The translations under genes and the position numbers were made by a program. Shown here piece after piece: positions 53,870-62,648 of a DNA stretch of 64,000 nucleotides. Below the pieces are notes generated by a model. It made no database searches. It was given only the letters and a program-made list of their open reading frames with translations, and was not told where the DNA came from. This stretch comes from Bacteroidia bacterium (GTDB lineage: Bacteria; Bacteroidota; Bacteroidia; Chitinophagales; Chitinophagaceae): contig JAUIBA010000009.1 in NCBI GenBank assembly GCA_030427635.1, positions 87,987 through 151,986 of the forward strand, in the 5' to 3' direction. Position 1 is the stretch's first letter; every line of letters starts with the position of its first letter.

Positions 53870-53898
53870 TGTTAATGCAAGCGAGACGCTTCGACCAG
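53870..53898. repeat. REP-like repeat, left copy (single hybrid unit)
   Basis: A 29-base stretch identical to the right copy (55634-55690) after removal of exactly 28 internal bases. Its left 14 bases match the start of the right copy's first hairpin and its right 18 bases match the second hairpin, sharing GCG. As a result its own hairpin is imperfect. Confidence 0.75.
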
Positions 53899-53910
53899 GG
53901 AAGACCCTCT

Positions 53911-55518
53911 TTATCTCTTAATAAATCTACCTAAATAGATATCACCTTTTTCCGTAGTCAATTGTAATAAGTACATACCTACAGGAAAATCCTGTACCGG
54001 AACTCCCTGTGCCAAGTTCGTTATTGAGCTGAAGTGTTGTAACCTGCCGGAAATATCATAAACCGACACGGAATACTGCCTCTCCAATCCGGCATTGGGT
54101 GTTTTTATATATAGCGTATTGGATACCGGGTCTGGATAAAGTATCAAACCTGTAGCTGTCTGCTGTTGCTGCAATACTCCAACATGTTTTCTCGGAATCT
54201 CGAGAAAAGAATCCAACTTCACAATATTACAGGCATCATCAATCTGCGCAACAAAAACAGAATTATCATCGTGCACTGTATGAATACTGTCGTTAATATC
54301 AGCTGCTCCCTGCCAGCAGAGATAGAGACTACTATCAAAGTCTATAGATATGTGTGCCCGAACAGCGCCCTCGCCTTGTGTCTTCACACGGCAAGCCTCG
54401 TTCAAAAAGGTATCCATTTTTACAACATAGGCTACATAATATGTCAGCGCTTCCACATAACGCAAGAACAAATGTCCTCCTCCATCGCTTACCAAACGGC
54501 CCCGATTATAGTAGACATCTGAAAAATAACCGGGGCTTATACCTGTGTTTCGGACTTCATGACCATCTGGTGTATAGGCAACCAAATAACCATTTTGTGC
54601 GGTTCCGGACGGGAGCAAGGGTGGTAACGTTGTAAAGTTAGCGGAACCGGCAAAAGTGCCATACATGACCGGAATACCATCTGGCTCGGTGCAAACAGCC
54701 AGGCCCTCACTAATAGCACCTTTTACAAAGCGCTGCCACAGGGGTGTGCCATCTGGCGCACACTTAAGAATAAATGAGTTGCTATCTGGCAGATAAGAAA
54801 TCTGTGTATCGCAAGTCTGCGCTCCAAAACAAGTCCCTACCATAAAGGTATTCCCCATTTTATCGGCATGAAAGTCATAAACATCCTTATACCCCAACAT
54901 TCCTTTTAGCCAAAGATTGTTTCCAGAGGAGTCAAAAGCCGTTACAAATCCAGATATGTATATAGGTGCGAGGGTATCTGTGCCGAAAGAAACCCAGGTA
55001 GGTGTAACTGCTCCAAAATAAATATTTGCGTGAGCATCTATCCCTAATCTCACCCCCTGTGCAATAATCTTTCCTTCATTTTTTCTATGCCATAGCAATC
55101 GACCGGCTGTATCATATTTTGCCAAAACGAAAGCCGGGGTCGCATATGGAGTAGTTACAAAGACAGTATCGGAAAGCACAATTGCACCAGAGAAGTAAAG
55201 CCCAACATAGGTACAGCCAACACTATCACTAACCACATCGGCCATATGAACACTTCCCGTCAATGCGGGATAAAAGTAACCAGCAAAAGCATGAAACCAC
55301 CTTAGCCTGAAATCCGGTGTAAACTGTACAATAAACGGCTTCTCATTATACCACCCATCATATATTAGTGTATCCTGAATCTTAAGAGTATCAGTAAAAG
55401 TACTATAGATGGTATAATTGCCATGTACAGTACGATTAAGTCTTGCCGGACAGTTATATTGCGCGGATAGCTGAAATGAAAACAGCAACAATAATAACGT
55501 ATAGGTATATCTCATCAT
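53911..55518 (-). CDS. Secreted beta-propeller-like protein with T9SS type-A sorting domain
   Basis: A 535-residue secreted protein. The signal peptide MMRYTYTLLLLLFSFQLSAQ fixes the start at 55518 (or 55515), not the longer frame to 55611. The middle has repeated short units ending in strands like LLWHRKNEGKIIAQG, NLWLKGMLGYKDVYDF and PLWQRFVKGAISEGL, resembling SBBP/beta-propeller repeats. The last 80 residues are a type-A T9SS sorting domain (ILYPDPVSNTLYI ... GMYLLQLTTEKG). Two 60-base lines counted in it are 37% and 47% G+C against 52% in one line of dgt. It lies between two REP-like repeats. Role unknown. Confidence 0.8.
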   Translation of the reverse strand: MMRYTYTLLLLLFSFQLSAQYNCPARLNRTVHGNYTIYSTFTDTLKIQDTLIYDGWYNEKPFIVQFTPDFRLRWFHAFAGYFYPALTGSVHMADVVSDSVGCTYVGLYFSGAIVLSDTVFVTTPYATPAFVLAKYDTAGRLLWHRKNEGKIIAQGVRLGIDAHANIYFGAVTPTWVSFGTDTLAPIYISGFVTAFDSSGNNLWLKGMLGYKDVYDFHADKMGNTFMVGTCFGAQTCDTQISYLPDSNSFILKCAPDGTPLWQRFVKGAISEGLAVCTEPDGIPVMYGTFAGSANFTTLPPLLPSGTAQNGYLVAYTPDGHEVRNTGISPGYFSDVYYNRGRLVSDGGGHLFLRYVEALTYYVAYVVKMDTFLNEACRVKTQGEGAVRAHISIDFDSSLYLCWQGAADINDSIHTVHDDNSVFVAQIDDACNIVKLDSFLEIPRKHVGVLQQQQTATGLILYPDPVSNTLYIKTPNAGLERQYSVSVYDISGRLQHFSSITNLAQGVPVQDFPVGMYLLQLTTEKGDIYLGRFIKR

Positions 55519-55633
55519 TCTAAAGCGGGAGTGGTGTTGTATGTATGCAGCAAATAATATGCCAAAAGTTAATATTATTATGCTTCCGGCTATTTCGTCT
55601 TCGTGCTGCATAACGAGTAACTCATGGAGAAAC

Positions 55634-55690
55634 TGTTAATGCAAGCGGGACGCTTGCAAAATATAGGACGAAGCGAGACGCTTCGACCAG
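55634..55690. repeat. REP-like double hairpin, right copy
   Basis: Two perfect 7-bp hairpins with 3-base loops at a 28-base period: GCAAGCG-GGA-CGCTTGC (55641-55657) and CGAAGCG-AGA-CGCTTCG (55669-55685). The left copy lies 1.76 kb away in the same orientation, across the T9SS gene. Confidence 0.8.
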
Positions 55691-55713
55691 TGACTATCTA
55701 TCTTTCCGTTGTT

Positions 55714-57102
55714 TTACCTGATATCCGGTATGGTGATTCCTGTCATTTTGCGGTAGAGGTCTATGGCGTAGAGGTCGGTCATGCCGGAGATGAAATCTAC
55801 TACGGACTGTACATCTGCATAGATGCTATGGCCGGAGATGGGGAACTGCGCCGGTATTATCTTACGCACCTTGCCCGACTTGCTACGCTGCGGGTGAAGT
55901 ATAGCCTGAATAAGCTCCCGCAGCAGGCCGCCGATAACGTTATAGCCTGCTATCTCTATCTCTGCTACACTGCGATAGTTGTATATATGCTGTACAGAAA
56001 AACTGTTGATACGCTCTATAAGCGCATACTGCTCCTGCGGCAGGCAGCGGAGGAGGTCTTTCTCCAGTGTGCCTGACAATAACTGCTCTTCATGCTGCAT
56101 GAAAATATCGGCCAGCTTTTCTGTCATGAGACCTATCCAGCGGGCACGTACATACTGCACGCGCTGGTTGTGGTCGTGAATATGTGCCAGCTTGCTCTCT
56201 ATATAAGCACGGGAGGTATAGGGGCCTGTTTCTGCATCGAAAAACGGCAGGAAGAGGTCCATAAAGGTATCTGTACTGATAATATGCAGGCGGTGTGCAT
56301 CTTCCAGGTCTATGACCCGGTAGCAGACATCATCGGCCGCCTCGGTAAGATATACAAACGGGTGACGTGCATATACCTGACCAGACTCCCCGATACATGG
56401 AATACCCAGCTGCTGCGCAATGTGGGTATAGACGGGTATCTCTGAGTCGAAAAAGCCGGATTTGCGGGTAGCAATGAGGCCCGTACTTTTGTTGAAACCG
56501 GCAACTGATGTGCAGGGGTACTTAACCAGAGATGCCAGGGTGGTATAGGTGAGCCTGTAACCGCCTGGCTCCGGCTCGTTAAAGCTATGGGTGAGTATGC
56601 GCAACGCATTAGAGTTGCCCTCAAACTTCTGAAAGTCGCGCATCTGATTATCTGAAAGGTTGTCATTCAGTATTTTCCGGTTATCTCCGTCCAGCTCATC
56701 GAAAAAGGCACGGATAGCATCCTCGCCGGAATGACCAAAAGGAGGGTTGCCGATGTCATGTGCCAGACATGCAGAAGCAATGACCGAGGCCAGCTCATGC
56801 CTGTAAAACTCCCGGAAGTCTTCTCCCTCTGAGGCATAGCGTGCAGCTATCTTCTCTCCTGCCGCCTTGCCCAGAGAGCGGCCTACTGAGGCAACCTCCA
56901 GGCTATGTGTGAGGCGATTGTGTACAAATATGGCACCGGGCAGGGGAAACACCTGCGTCTTGTTCTGCAGGCGGCGAAATGCCGACGAGAAAATGATACG
57001 GTCGTAGTCGCGCAGGAAAGAGTTGCGTACCGGGTCAAACACACGATTGTCGCGCGTGGGCTGCCCTGTGCGCTGCGAGGTATATAACGACTGCCATTTC
57101 AT
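55714..57102 (-). CDS. dgt: Deoxyguanosinetriphosphate triphosphohydrolase
   Basis: A 462-residue HD-domain enzyme cleaving dGTP (or other dNTPs) to deoxynucleoside and triphosphate. HD motif residues are visible: HNRLTHSLEVASVG and CLAHDIGNPPFGHSGEDAI. The C-terminal helical part is full length. The frame is open upstream to 57138; ATG 57102 is chosen because it starts with the family's MKWQSLYTSQR. It lies 46 bases after the XRE regulator gene on the same strand, so the two may be co-transcribed. dNTP hydrolases can restrict phages or set dNTP pools; the role here is not decided by sequence. Confidence 0.92.
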   Translation of the reverse strand: MKWQSLYTSQRTGQPTRDNRVFDPVRNSFLRDYDRIIFSSAFRRLQNKTQVFPLPGAIFVHNRLTHSLEVASVGRSLGKAAGEKIAARYASEGEDFREFYRHELASVIASACLAHDIGNPPFGHSGEDAIRAFFDELDGDNRKILNDNLSDNQMRDFQKFEGNSNALRILTHSFNEPEPGGYRLTYTTLASLVKYPCTSVAGFNKSTGLIATRKSGFFDSEIPVYTHIAQQLGIPCIGESGQVYARHPFVYLTEAADDVCYRVIDLEDAHRLHIISTDTFMDLFLPFFDAETGPYTSRAYIESKLAHIHDHNQRVQYVRARWIGLMTEKLADIFMQHEEQLLSGTLEKDLLRCLPQEQYALIERINSFSVQHIYNYRSVAEIEIAGYNVIGGLLRELIQAILHPQRSKSGKVRKIIPAQFPISGHSIYADVQSVVDFISGMTDLYAIDLYRKMTGITIPDIR

Positions 57103-57148
57103 GCGGTAAATATCCGTCAAAAAGCGGAAAGGAGGCAACAGGGCTGTA

Positions 57149-57460
57149 TCACGACTCTACCTCAAGCTCTGCCGGCTGCGCCATCTGCAGGAGGAGATCC
57201 TGCATGACCGGATATACCACGTTATAAATAGCCTGCTTTTCGTGAGGAACATCGCCCTGCTCTATAGCAAGAACCCAGATGAGAAATTCAGGTATCTCCA
57301 GGGCCTGACATAACTTTTCCAGTGTACGCTGACTTGGCTTTTTGAGACCTACTTCTATCTGCGAAAGAGCCGTTTGCGTAATCTCGCATTTCTGCGACAA
57401 TTCCAATTGAGACAAGGACAACCTTCTCCGGATAGTCCTTATCGCTGAGCCGATATGCAT
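57149..57460 (-). CDS. XRE-family helix-turn-helix regulator
   Basis: A 103-residue DNA-binding protein. The XRE-type HTH occupies about residues 5-62 (SAIRTIRRRLSLSQLELSQKCEITQTALSQIEVGLKKPSQRTLEKLCQ in pieces), followed by a short helical tail (about 63-103) of unknown function. It precedes dgt by 46 bases on the same strand; it may control itself and dgt. No clear operator is seen. The 257 bases upstream to the LytS-type gene hold no other gene and only an inexact -7 match on the plus side. Confidence 0.88.
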   Translation of the reverse strand: MHIGSAIRTIRRRLSLSQLELSQKCEITQTALSQIEVGLKKPSQRTLEKLCQALEIPEFLIWVLAIEQGDVPHEKQAIYNVVYPVMQDLLLQMAQPAELEVES

Positions 57461-57717
57461 ATTTCTACGTTTAGGGGGGTGTATAGTAGCTGATACAGCC
57501 GTAACCCGGACTGTATACTGCTGTAAGTTAATATCAGACTACAGATAGTTAACGTACGATTTGACAGGTGGAATCAAACAGCGGGAAAATGCGACAAAAG
57601 AGCCAAAATGCCGTTAATGCCGTAAAAACGACCGTTCATCCAATAAAAAGGTGCGTTTATCCACGAATTACGCTATTAAGGGTAATAATGTGATATTTGT
57701 AATGCAACTGATGCCGC

Positions 57718-58788
57718 ATGCACTTCAAATCCAACCTATCGCCAGCGGCCGGCCGCATCATGCGCAATATGCTCTTCTGGCTGCTGCTGGCGTTTTATTT
57801 TGCCTCAGGGAGGCCTGCCGTATGGCGGGCATTTCCGCCATTGCTGCTGGTACTGCTTATGTCATTTGCAGTGCCGGCATATGTACATAATGATGTACTT
57901 GTGCCGAGGCTACTGCTACGCAGACGCTACTGGTGGTATGCACTATCACTGGCCGTACTGCTGTTCCTCACGGCCTGCTGCTCTTCATTATCCATGCAAT
58001 TTATCAACTACCTGTTTCCATGGCTGGAATATATGGGTAAGATGAAGGGCATAACACTTCCCTATCACCTGATACCGACCTGCATCATACTGACGATGCT
58101 GGCCCTGGGAAAACTAACTGCTGAAGCCATAAAAAATGAGCGCAGGATGGAGCGGATGGAAAAAGAGCGGCTGAGTACTGAGCTGGAGAGCCTGCGGGCA
58201 CAGATAAACCCCCACTTCCTGTTTAATGCGCTGAACACGATATATGGAATGGCCCGCAAACAGGATGAGCATACTGCAGATGCGGTAATAAAACTATCGG
58301 ACATACTGCGCCATGGACTTTATGAGTGTGAGGACGGGGAGGCAATGCTGGAGCAGGAGATAGCTTTCCTGCAGCAGTATGTGGACTTTGCCCGGCTGCG
58401 GATGCAGCACAGAAACTGCATAAAGATGCATATAGATACAGAGGACTATGGCATGCTGCGTATGGCCCCTATGCTGCTGACCCCATTTGTAGAAAATGCT
58501 ATAAAACACGGCTGTGACGGCAACATGACCGACCCGGCTATAGACATTTCACTTTCTGTAAAGAAAAACGAACTCACATTTGTATGTGAGAACAGCTATG
58601 ACCGCAACCAAACCAAATGGCAAAAGCCCTCAAGCGAGCAGGGGGGTATAGGCATAAGGAATGTGCAGCGGCGGCTGGAACTGTTATACAGCGGAAAACA
58701 TCACCTGAACATAAATGACTCCGGCACGCGTTTTCGTGTGGAGATGAACCTACAACTACATGAACCTGAACTGCGTAATAACCGATGA
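57718..58788 (+). CDS. LytS-type sensor histidine kinase
   Basis: A 356-residue membrane sensor kinase. Four N-terminal membrane helices (about 18-135) are followed by a short coiled coil, then the His_kinase domain with the phosphoacceptor His in QINPHFLFNALNTIYG near residue 164. The HATPase domain follows (about 250-345, with PFVENAIKHG and GGIGIRNVQRRLELLY). It has no separate sensor domain, so the membrane helices probably sense. Its last 29 bases overlap the LytTR regulator gene, making a coupled two-component pair. Confidence 0.92.
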   Translation: MHFKSNLSPAAGRIMRNMLFWLLLAFYFASGRPAVWRAFPPLLLVLLMSFAVPAYVHNDVLVPRLLLRRRYWWYALSLAVLLFLTACCSSLSMQFINYLFPWLEYMGKMKGITLPYHLIPTCIILTMLALGKLTAEAIKNERRMERMEKERLSTELESLRAQINPHFLFNALNTIYGMARKQDEHTADAVIKLSDILRHGLYECEDGEAMLEQEIAFLQQYVDFARLRMQHRNCIKMHIDTEDYGMLRMAPMLLTPFVENAIKHGCDGNMTDPAIDISLSVKKNELTFVCENSYDRNQTKWQKPSSEQGGIGIRNVQRRLELLYSGKHHLNINDSGTRFRVEMNLQLHEPELRNNR

Positions 58789-59479
58789 TGAACCAATAGC
58801 AAGGGATATTCTGGAAGAGTATGCTAAAATGATACCGGGGCTGAATATCATAGCCAAATGCCGCAACGCAGTGGAAACACTGGAAGTGCTGCGCCATAAT
58901 AGTGTGGATGTACTGTTTACAGACATTCATATGCCCGGCATTACGGGCCTGGACTTTATACGGTCGCTCAAGGAGCCCCCTGCTATTATTATAACAACGG
59001 CCTATCCTAACTATGCTATAGACGGCTTTGATATAGACGCTATAGACTATCTGCTGAAGCCGATATCCATAGACAGGTTTCTGCGCGCCATCAATAAAGT
59101 GTACCGAAGACTGGAAACAGAAGAAACGGCGGAAAAGCCCGTGGCCCCTACGGCGGAAAAGACATTTTTCTTCATCAAATCGAACGCGGATCTGGTGAAG
59201 ATATCCTATGACGCCATACAGTATATAGAAGGGCTGGAAAACTATGTGCGCATACACTGTGAGGATAAATCCATCATATCCTTCACGACGATGAAGCATA
59301 TGGTAGACCTGCTGAGCAGGCATGGATTTCTGCGCATACACCGGTCTTACATCATAAATCTGAGCAAGGTGACCAGTGTGCAAAATCACTCATTCAAAAT
59401 AGGCAACACAGAACTGGCTATAGGTAAGAGCTACCGCAAGAGCGTAGCAGAGGTGCTGAAGAACTACTACTCTATATAA
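58760..59479 (+). CDS. LytTR-type response regulator
   Basis: A 239-residue regulator: receiver domain (1-120) with phosphoacceptor Asp55 in VLFTDIHMPG and the conserved Lys in DYLLKPISID, and a C-terminal LytTR DNA-binding domain (about 140-239, with YIEGLENYVRIH and FLRIHRSYIINL). It overlaps its kinase by 29 bases. Targets are not visible; no LytTR-type direct repeat was found nearby. It ends at a strong hairpin shared with the convergent gene. Confidence 0.94.
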   Translation: MNLNCVITDDEPIARDILEEYAKMIPGLNIIAKCRNAVETLEVLRHNSVDVLFTDIHMPGITGLDFIRSLKEPPAIIITTAYPNYAIDGFDIDAIDYLLKPISIDRFLRAINKVYRRLETEETAEKPVAPTAEKTFFFIKSNADLVKISYDAIQYIEGLENYVRIHCEDKSIISFTTMKHMVDLLSRHGFLRIHRSYIINLSKVTSVQNHSFKIGNTELAIGKSYRKSVAEVLKNYYSI

Positions 59480-59481
59480 GT

Positions 59482-59511
59482 AAAAAGGCGGGCGCAGTTT
59501 TGCGCCCGCCT
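59482..59511 (-). terminator. Terminator between the LytTR regulator and a convergent gene
   Basis: A perfect 11-bp GC-rich stem (59486-59496 with 59501-59511) and 4-base loop. On the minus strand TTTTT follows. Confidence 0.85.
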
Positions 59512-59531
59512 GTAACATTATCTGTCTTCCG

Positions 59532-60185
59532 TTATCCTTTATCGTCCTTTTTACACTGCTCCATAAACCAGTTAGTCTTATCACTACCCCAGTGCGGTAT
59601 TGCTATGTCGGTAACTGATGCTTCCTTTTCAAACAGTGAGGTTGCTTTCTCGAAATAAGGCATGGCCGCTTTTGCACCACCACCAAACTGCTTTGGCGTA
59701 TAAAATTTGCTGGTACCCTGCAGGTAGTACATGCGGGGGTTGTCCGGATTTTCCTTTTTGGCGCTCTCAAGGTTGTCAGCGAACACTTTGCCGTACTCCT
59801 GCCAGCGGTTCATAGGGTCTACCGCCATACGTGCATTAGCAATCATTGCCGCCAGTACATATGTCTCATCATTCTCTTTTTTCAGTATGCTTACAGCATC
59901 TTCCTTCTCTTTATCTGCCTCATCCAGATAAGCATCTCTTTTGGCAGCATCTTTTTCAAAATAAGAAAGCGTTGCCTTACTGTATGCTGCATAGTAATGG
60001 GTACTCCATTCTGAATCCCATTTCTTTGCTATGAGTGTGAGCTTATTGCTCTGCTCTATTTTCTTTGCCATATCCATAGTGGTATCGAAGGCAAGGAATG
60101 TTTTTTCCAGTGGTACTCTAAAGTCCTGAGCGGCGGCGGCTGTTGTTACAAATGCTGCAGCGGCAATTAGTATTGTGTTTTTCAT
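59532..60185 (-). CDS. Exported helical protein of unknown function
   Basis: A 217-residue exported protein, signal MKNTILIAAAAFVTTAAAAQ. The rest is rich in helices, with TPR-like or coiled segments (ATLSYFEKDAAKRDAYLDEA, YVLAAMIANARMAVDP, YYLQGTSKFYTPKQFG). A weak TPR-like relation is possible. No family is recognised. It lies 36 bases after the TonB-dependent receptor gene on the same strand, so it may be a periplasmic accessory of that receptor. Confidence 0.75.
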   Translation of the reverse strand: MKNTILIAAAAFVTTAAAAQDFRVPLEKTFLAFDTTMDMAKKIEQSNKLTLIAKKWDSEWSTHYYAAYSKATLSYFEKDAAKRDAYLDEADKEKEDAVSILKKENDETYVLAAMIANARMAVDPMNRWQEYGKVFADNLESAKKENPDNPRMYYLQGTSKFYTPKQFGGGAKAAMPYFEKATSLFEKEASVTDIAIPHWGSDKTNWFMEQCKKDDKG

Positions 60186-60221
60186 TTTGTTGGTTTGTTT
60201 GTTCTGGTATGGATGATTGTA

Positions 60222-62438
60222 TTAAAGTTCGTCTTTGCTGAATTCTGAGAGTGACATATTAACACCAAAGAAAACAGTGCGGTAAAGTGCCGGCACAATG
60301 GGGCCTACATTAGTAAACGTCCCGGAAGCATCCTGACTATAACGATAGCCAAATACATTCTTACGATTGGTAACATTATCTACACTGATGTAGAATACCG
60401 TGAACCATTTGCCAAAGCTATGCAGATATGCGGCCGTAAGTGACAGGCTATGATAGTTGGGCGTGAGCTGAGACAGGAATGCAGTACCGGGATCGTAATA
60501 GGGGCGGCCACTGGCAAAGCTGTATGTGGCATTGAAACTGGTTTTGAGCTTATCTATCCAATATTTGCCCACCGCATTAAAGTTGTGACCTGCTATGAAT
60601 GTGGGGGTGGCCTGTACCGGGAAGTTCATGTACTTCCTCTTTGTATCTATATAGCTGTAGGATATCCAATAGTCGGTGTTCTTAAACGTCTTTTTATCGC
60701 GCCAGAAGAGCTCTAAACCCTGTGCGTAGCCATTACCGCCATTAGTAATGCCCTTGATGTCACTGTCAGCAAAGCGATATGGGTTAGGAATATAGCCATT
60801 ACCCGTTTCCAGAATGAGCTTATCGTACTGCTTGTAGTAGCCTTCCAGCCGGAGGGTGCGATTGTCCTGACTCCACTGCCAGTTGGCAATATAATGCGTA
60901 GCCGCCTGCATATCCATATTCTTATATCCGGGCAGATAGTCTGCTATAAGATAGAAGTTGGCCGCCTCCTGATAAAACAGACCCCCAGCTACTGAGGCCT
61001 GACTATGAATGCCGGTTTTCAGCGCCATAGAGAGGCGGGGAGCAATCTTATCGGTACCTAAGAGGGTGCTATGCTCATATCGTACACCGGGCTTAATGGC
61101 GAAACGATTCACCGGTACCCACTCCAGCTCGGCATAGCCACCTATGAGTACTTCATTAAACTTCTGACCCAAAAGAGAATCTGAGCTGCCAAACTTAAAG
61201 TGGCGGTCCTGACCAAAGTTCTGCACATCGGTACCAACGAGCAGATTAAGCCTGCTGTTTATATAGTCTTTGCCCTCAATGCGGAACTGGCGACGGTAAT
61301 CGGTATTGTCACTATTAAACACGCTGAAATCGCTTAGGGTATTGTTCTGACTTACAGATGCAGCTGTGTACAGCATGTATTTATGCTTAAACATCTGCCG
61401 GTAAGAAACATTGCTGTAGTAGTTATGGTCTTTGGTAAGAAAGTTGGCAGTGTCGGCACTAAAGGGATTAGGGATGCGCACACCTGTGGTGGTATGCTGT
61501 GTATTGAGCGTAACCTTCAGAATACCATCTTTATTGGGCGCCCACATATAACGAATATTACCGCTGCCTCCCTGAGGTACTTTGTAGAAATCAAAGTTGC
61601 TTTTCACGATACCGTAAAAGGGCGCGAGATTGGTATAGCCGCCGCCAAGGTCCAGACTACTCTTTTCCCATTTCTTTACACCGGATGCATACAGACCGCC
61701 CATATTGGCACCGAGGTTGATGGTGCTTTTATCGGGCATATCGGTAGTATTAAGTTCCAGTATGCCAGACAGCGCCTGGCCGTAACGGGCGCTATAGCCG
61801 CCGCTGCTGAATGCCATACCCTTGTACTGAAAAGCTCCGAAACGGCTACGGGTGGCAACACCCGGTGCACCACTAAAAAATGCATTCTGCACAACCATTC
61901 CATCAACAATAACGGCAGCTTCGTTTGCATCACCACCACGAACGAACATACCATTGTCGGGGCCGGTCTGCTGTGTGCCGGGGAGCATCTGCATGGCTTT
62001 TACCACATCGGCACCGGAACCTGCGGTTGTTACTATATCCAGGGGTTTCAGTACGGTTTTTGTTTTATCGTTAGTGGCATCAAATGAGCCTGCGGTAATC
62101 ACTACCATATCCAGGTCTTTGGGTGCACTGGCTTTAAGCGTAATGATGAGGCCGATAAGGTCGCCGTTTATCACGATAGGCATACCTCCGGTGCTGTGTG
62201 TAATTTCGGAAGCAACAATCGTCTGATTGCCGGACTCGGTAGTGGTGAAGCTGAATTTGCCCATGCTATCAGATGTAGCACCATCAATAGTGTTTTCCAG
62301 ATAAACATTGGCACCTCTAACGGGCTTGCCCTTGTCTGTCATTACTACACCGCTGATGGTGTACTGTGCCATAGCGGTGGTAAAGCCACCCAGCATCATT
62401 AATAAAAGTAATAAGGAGGAGTAAATATGTCTTATCAT
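60222..62438 (-). CDS. TonB-dependent receptor with carboxypeptidase-like N-terminal domain
   Basis: A 738-residue outer-membrane receptor for energy-driven uptake. Signal peptide MIRHIYSSLLLLLMMLGGFTTAMAQ is followed by a carboxypeptidase regulatory-like domain (about 26-110), a plug domain (about 125-230, with LPGTQQTGPDNGMFVRGGDANEAAV) and a beta barrel to the C terminus. No SusD-type partner lies beside it, unlike nutrient-polysaccharide systems. Its ligand is unknown; size and lone receptor fit iron, cobalamin or a peptide. A -7 box lies 21 bases upstream. The gene is divergent from the NtrC-like protein. Confidence 0.92.
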   Translation of the reverse strand: MIRHIYSSLLLLLMMLGGFTTAMAQYTISGVVMTDKGKPVRGANVYLENTIDGATSDSMGKFSFTTTESGNQTIVASEITHSTGGMPIVINGDLIGLIITLKASAPKDLDMVVITAGSFDATNDKTKTVLKPLDIVTTAGSGADVVKAMQMLPGTQQTGPDNGMFVRGGDANEAAVIVDGMVVQNAFFSGAPGVATRSRFGAFQYKGMAFSSGGYSARYGQALSGILELNTTDMPDKSTINLGANMGGLYASGVKKWEKSSLDLGGGYTNLAPFYGIVKSNFDFYKVPQGGSGNIRYMWAPNKDGILKVTLNTQHTTTGVRIPNPFSADTANFLTKDHNYYSNVSYRQMFKHKYMLYTAASVSQNNTLSDFSVFNSDNTDYRRQFRIEGKDYINSRLNLLVGTDVQNFGQDRHFKFGSSDSLLGQKFNEVLIGGYAELEWVPVNRFAIKPGVRYEHSTLLGTDKIAPRLSMALKTGIHSQASVAGGLFYQEAANFYLIADYLPGYKNMDMQAATHYIANWQWSQDNRTLRLEGYYKQYDKLILETGNGYIPNPYRFADSDIKGITNGGNGYAQGLELFWRDKKTFKNTDYWISYSYIDTKRKYMNFPVQATPTFIAGHNFNAVGKYWIDKLKTSFNATYSFASGRPYYDPGTAFLSQLTPNYHSLSLTAAYLHSFGKWFTVFYISVDNVTNRKNVFGYRYSQDASGTFTNVGPIVPALYRTVFFGVNMSLSEFSKDEL

Positions 62439-62458
62439 GTAGTGTGTGTATTATGAGG

Positions 62459-62466
62459 CAAAACTA
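62459..62466 (-). promoter_or_regulatory. -7 promoter box for the TonB-dependent receptor
   Basis: On the minus strand TAGTTTTG, matching TAnnTTTG, 21 bases before the ATG. Confidence 0.55.
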
Positions 62467-62648
62467 TGCAGCAGAAAGAGGCATATGAAATGAATTTCGG
62501 CTAAAAATGCGGGCATGTCGGTAAACTGTCGTTTTTCAACGGTAAAGGCGATGACAAGCCAGGGCCGAAGCTGTTGTCGTTTTTTTATAAATTGCACTGA
62601 TACTATGCGCAGTAATGCGCTACACATCACATACTGAAACAAAACATC

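Noticed and set aside
53870-55690. REP-like hairpins as ends of an insertion sequence
   Set aside because: There is no transposase between them; the repeats are in direct, not inverted, orientation, and the enclosed gene is a T9SS-secreted protein.
55714-57460. dgt plus XRE regulator as a phage-defence island
   Set aside because: There are no other defence-type genes or mobile-element signs nearby; dgt is a common housekeeping gene.
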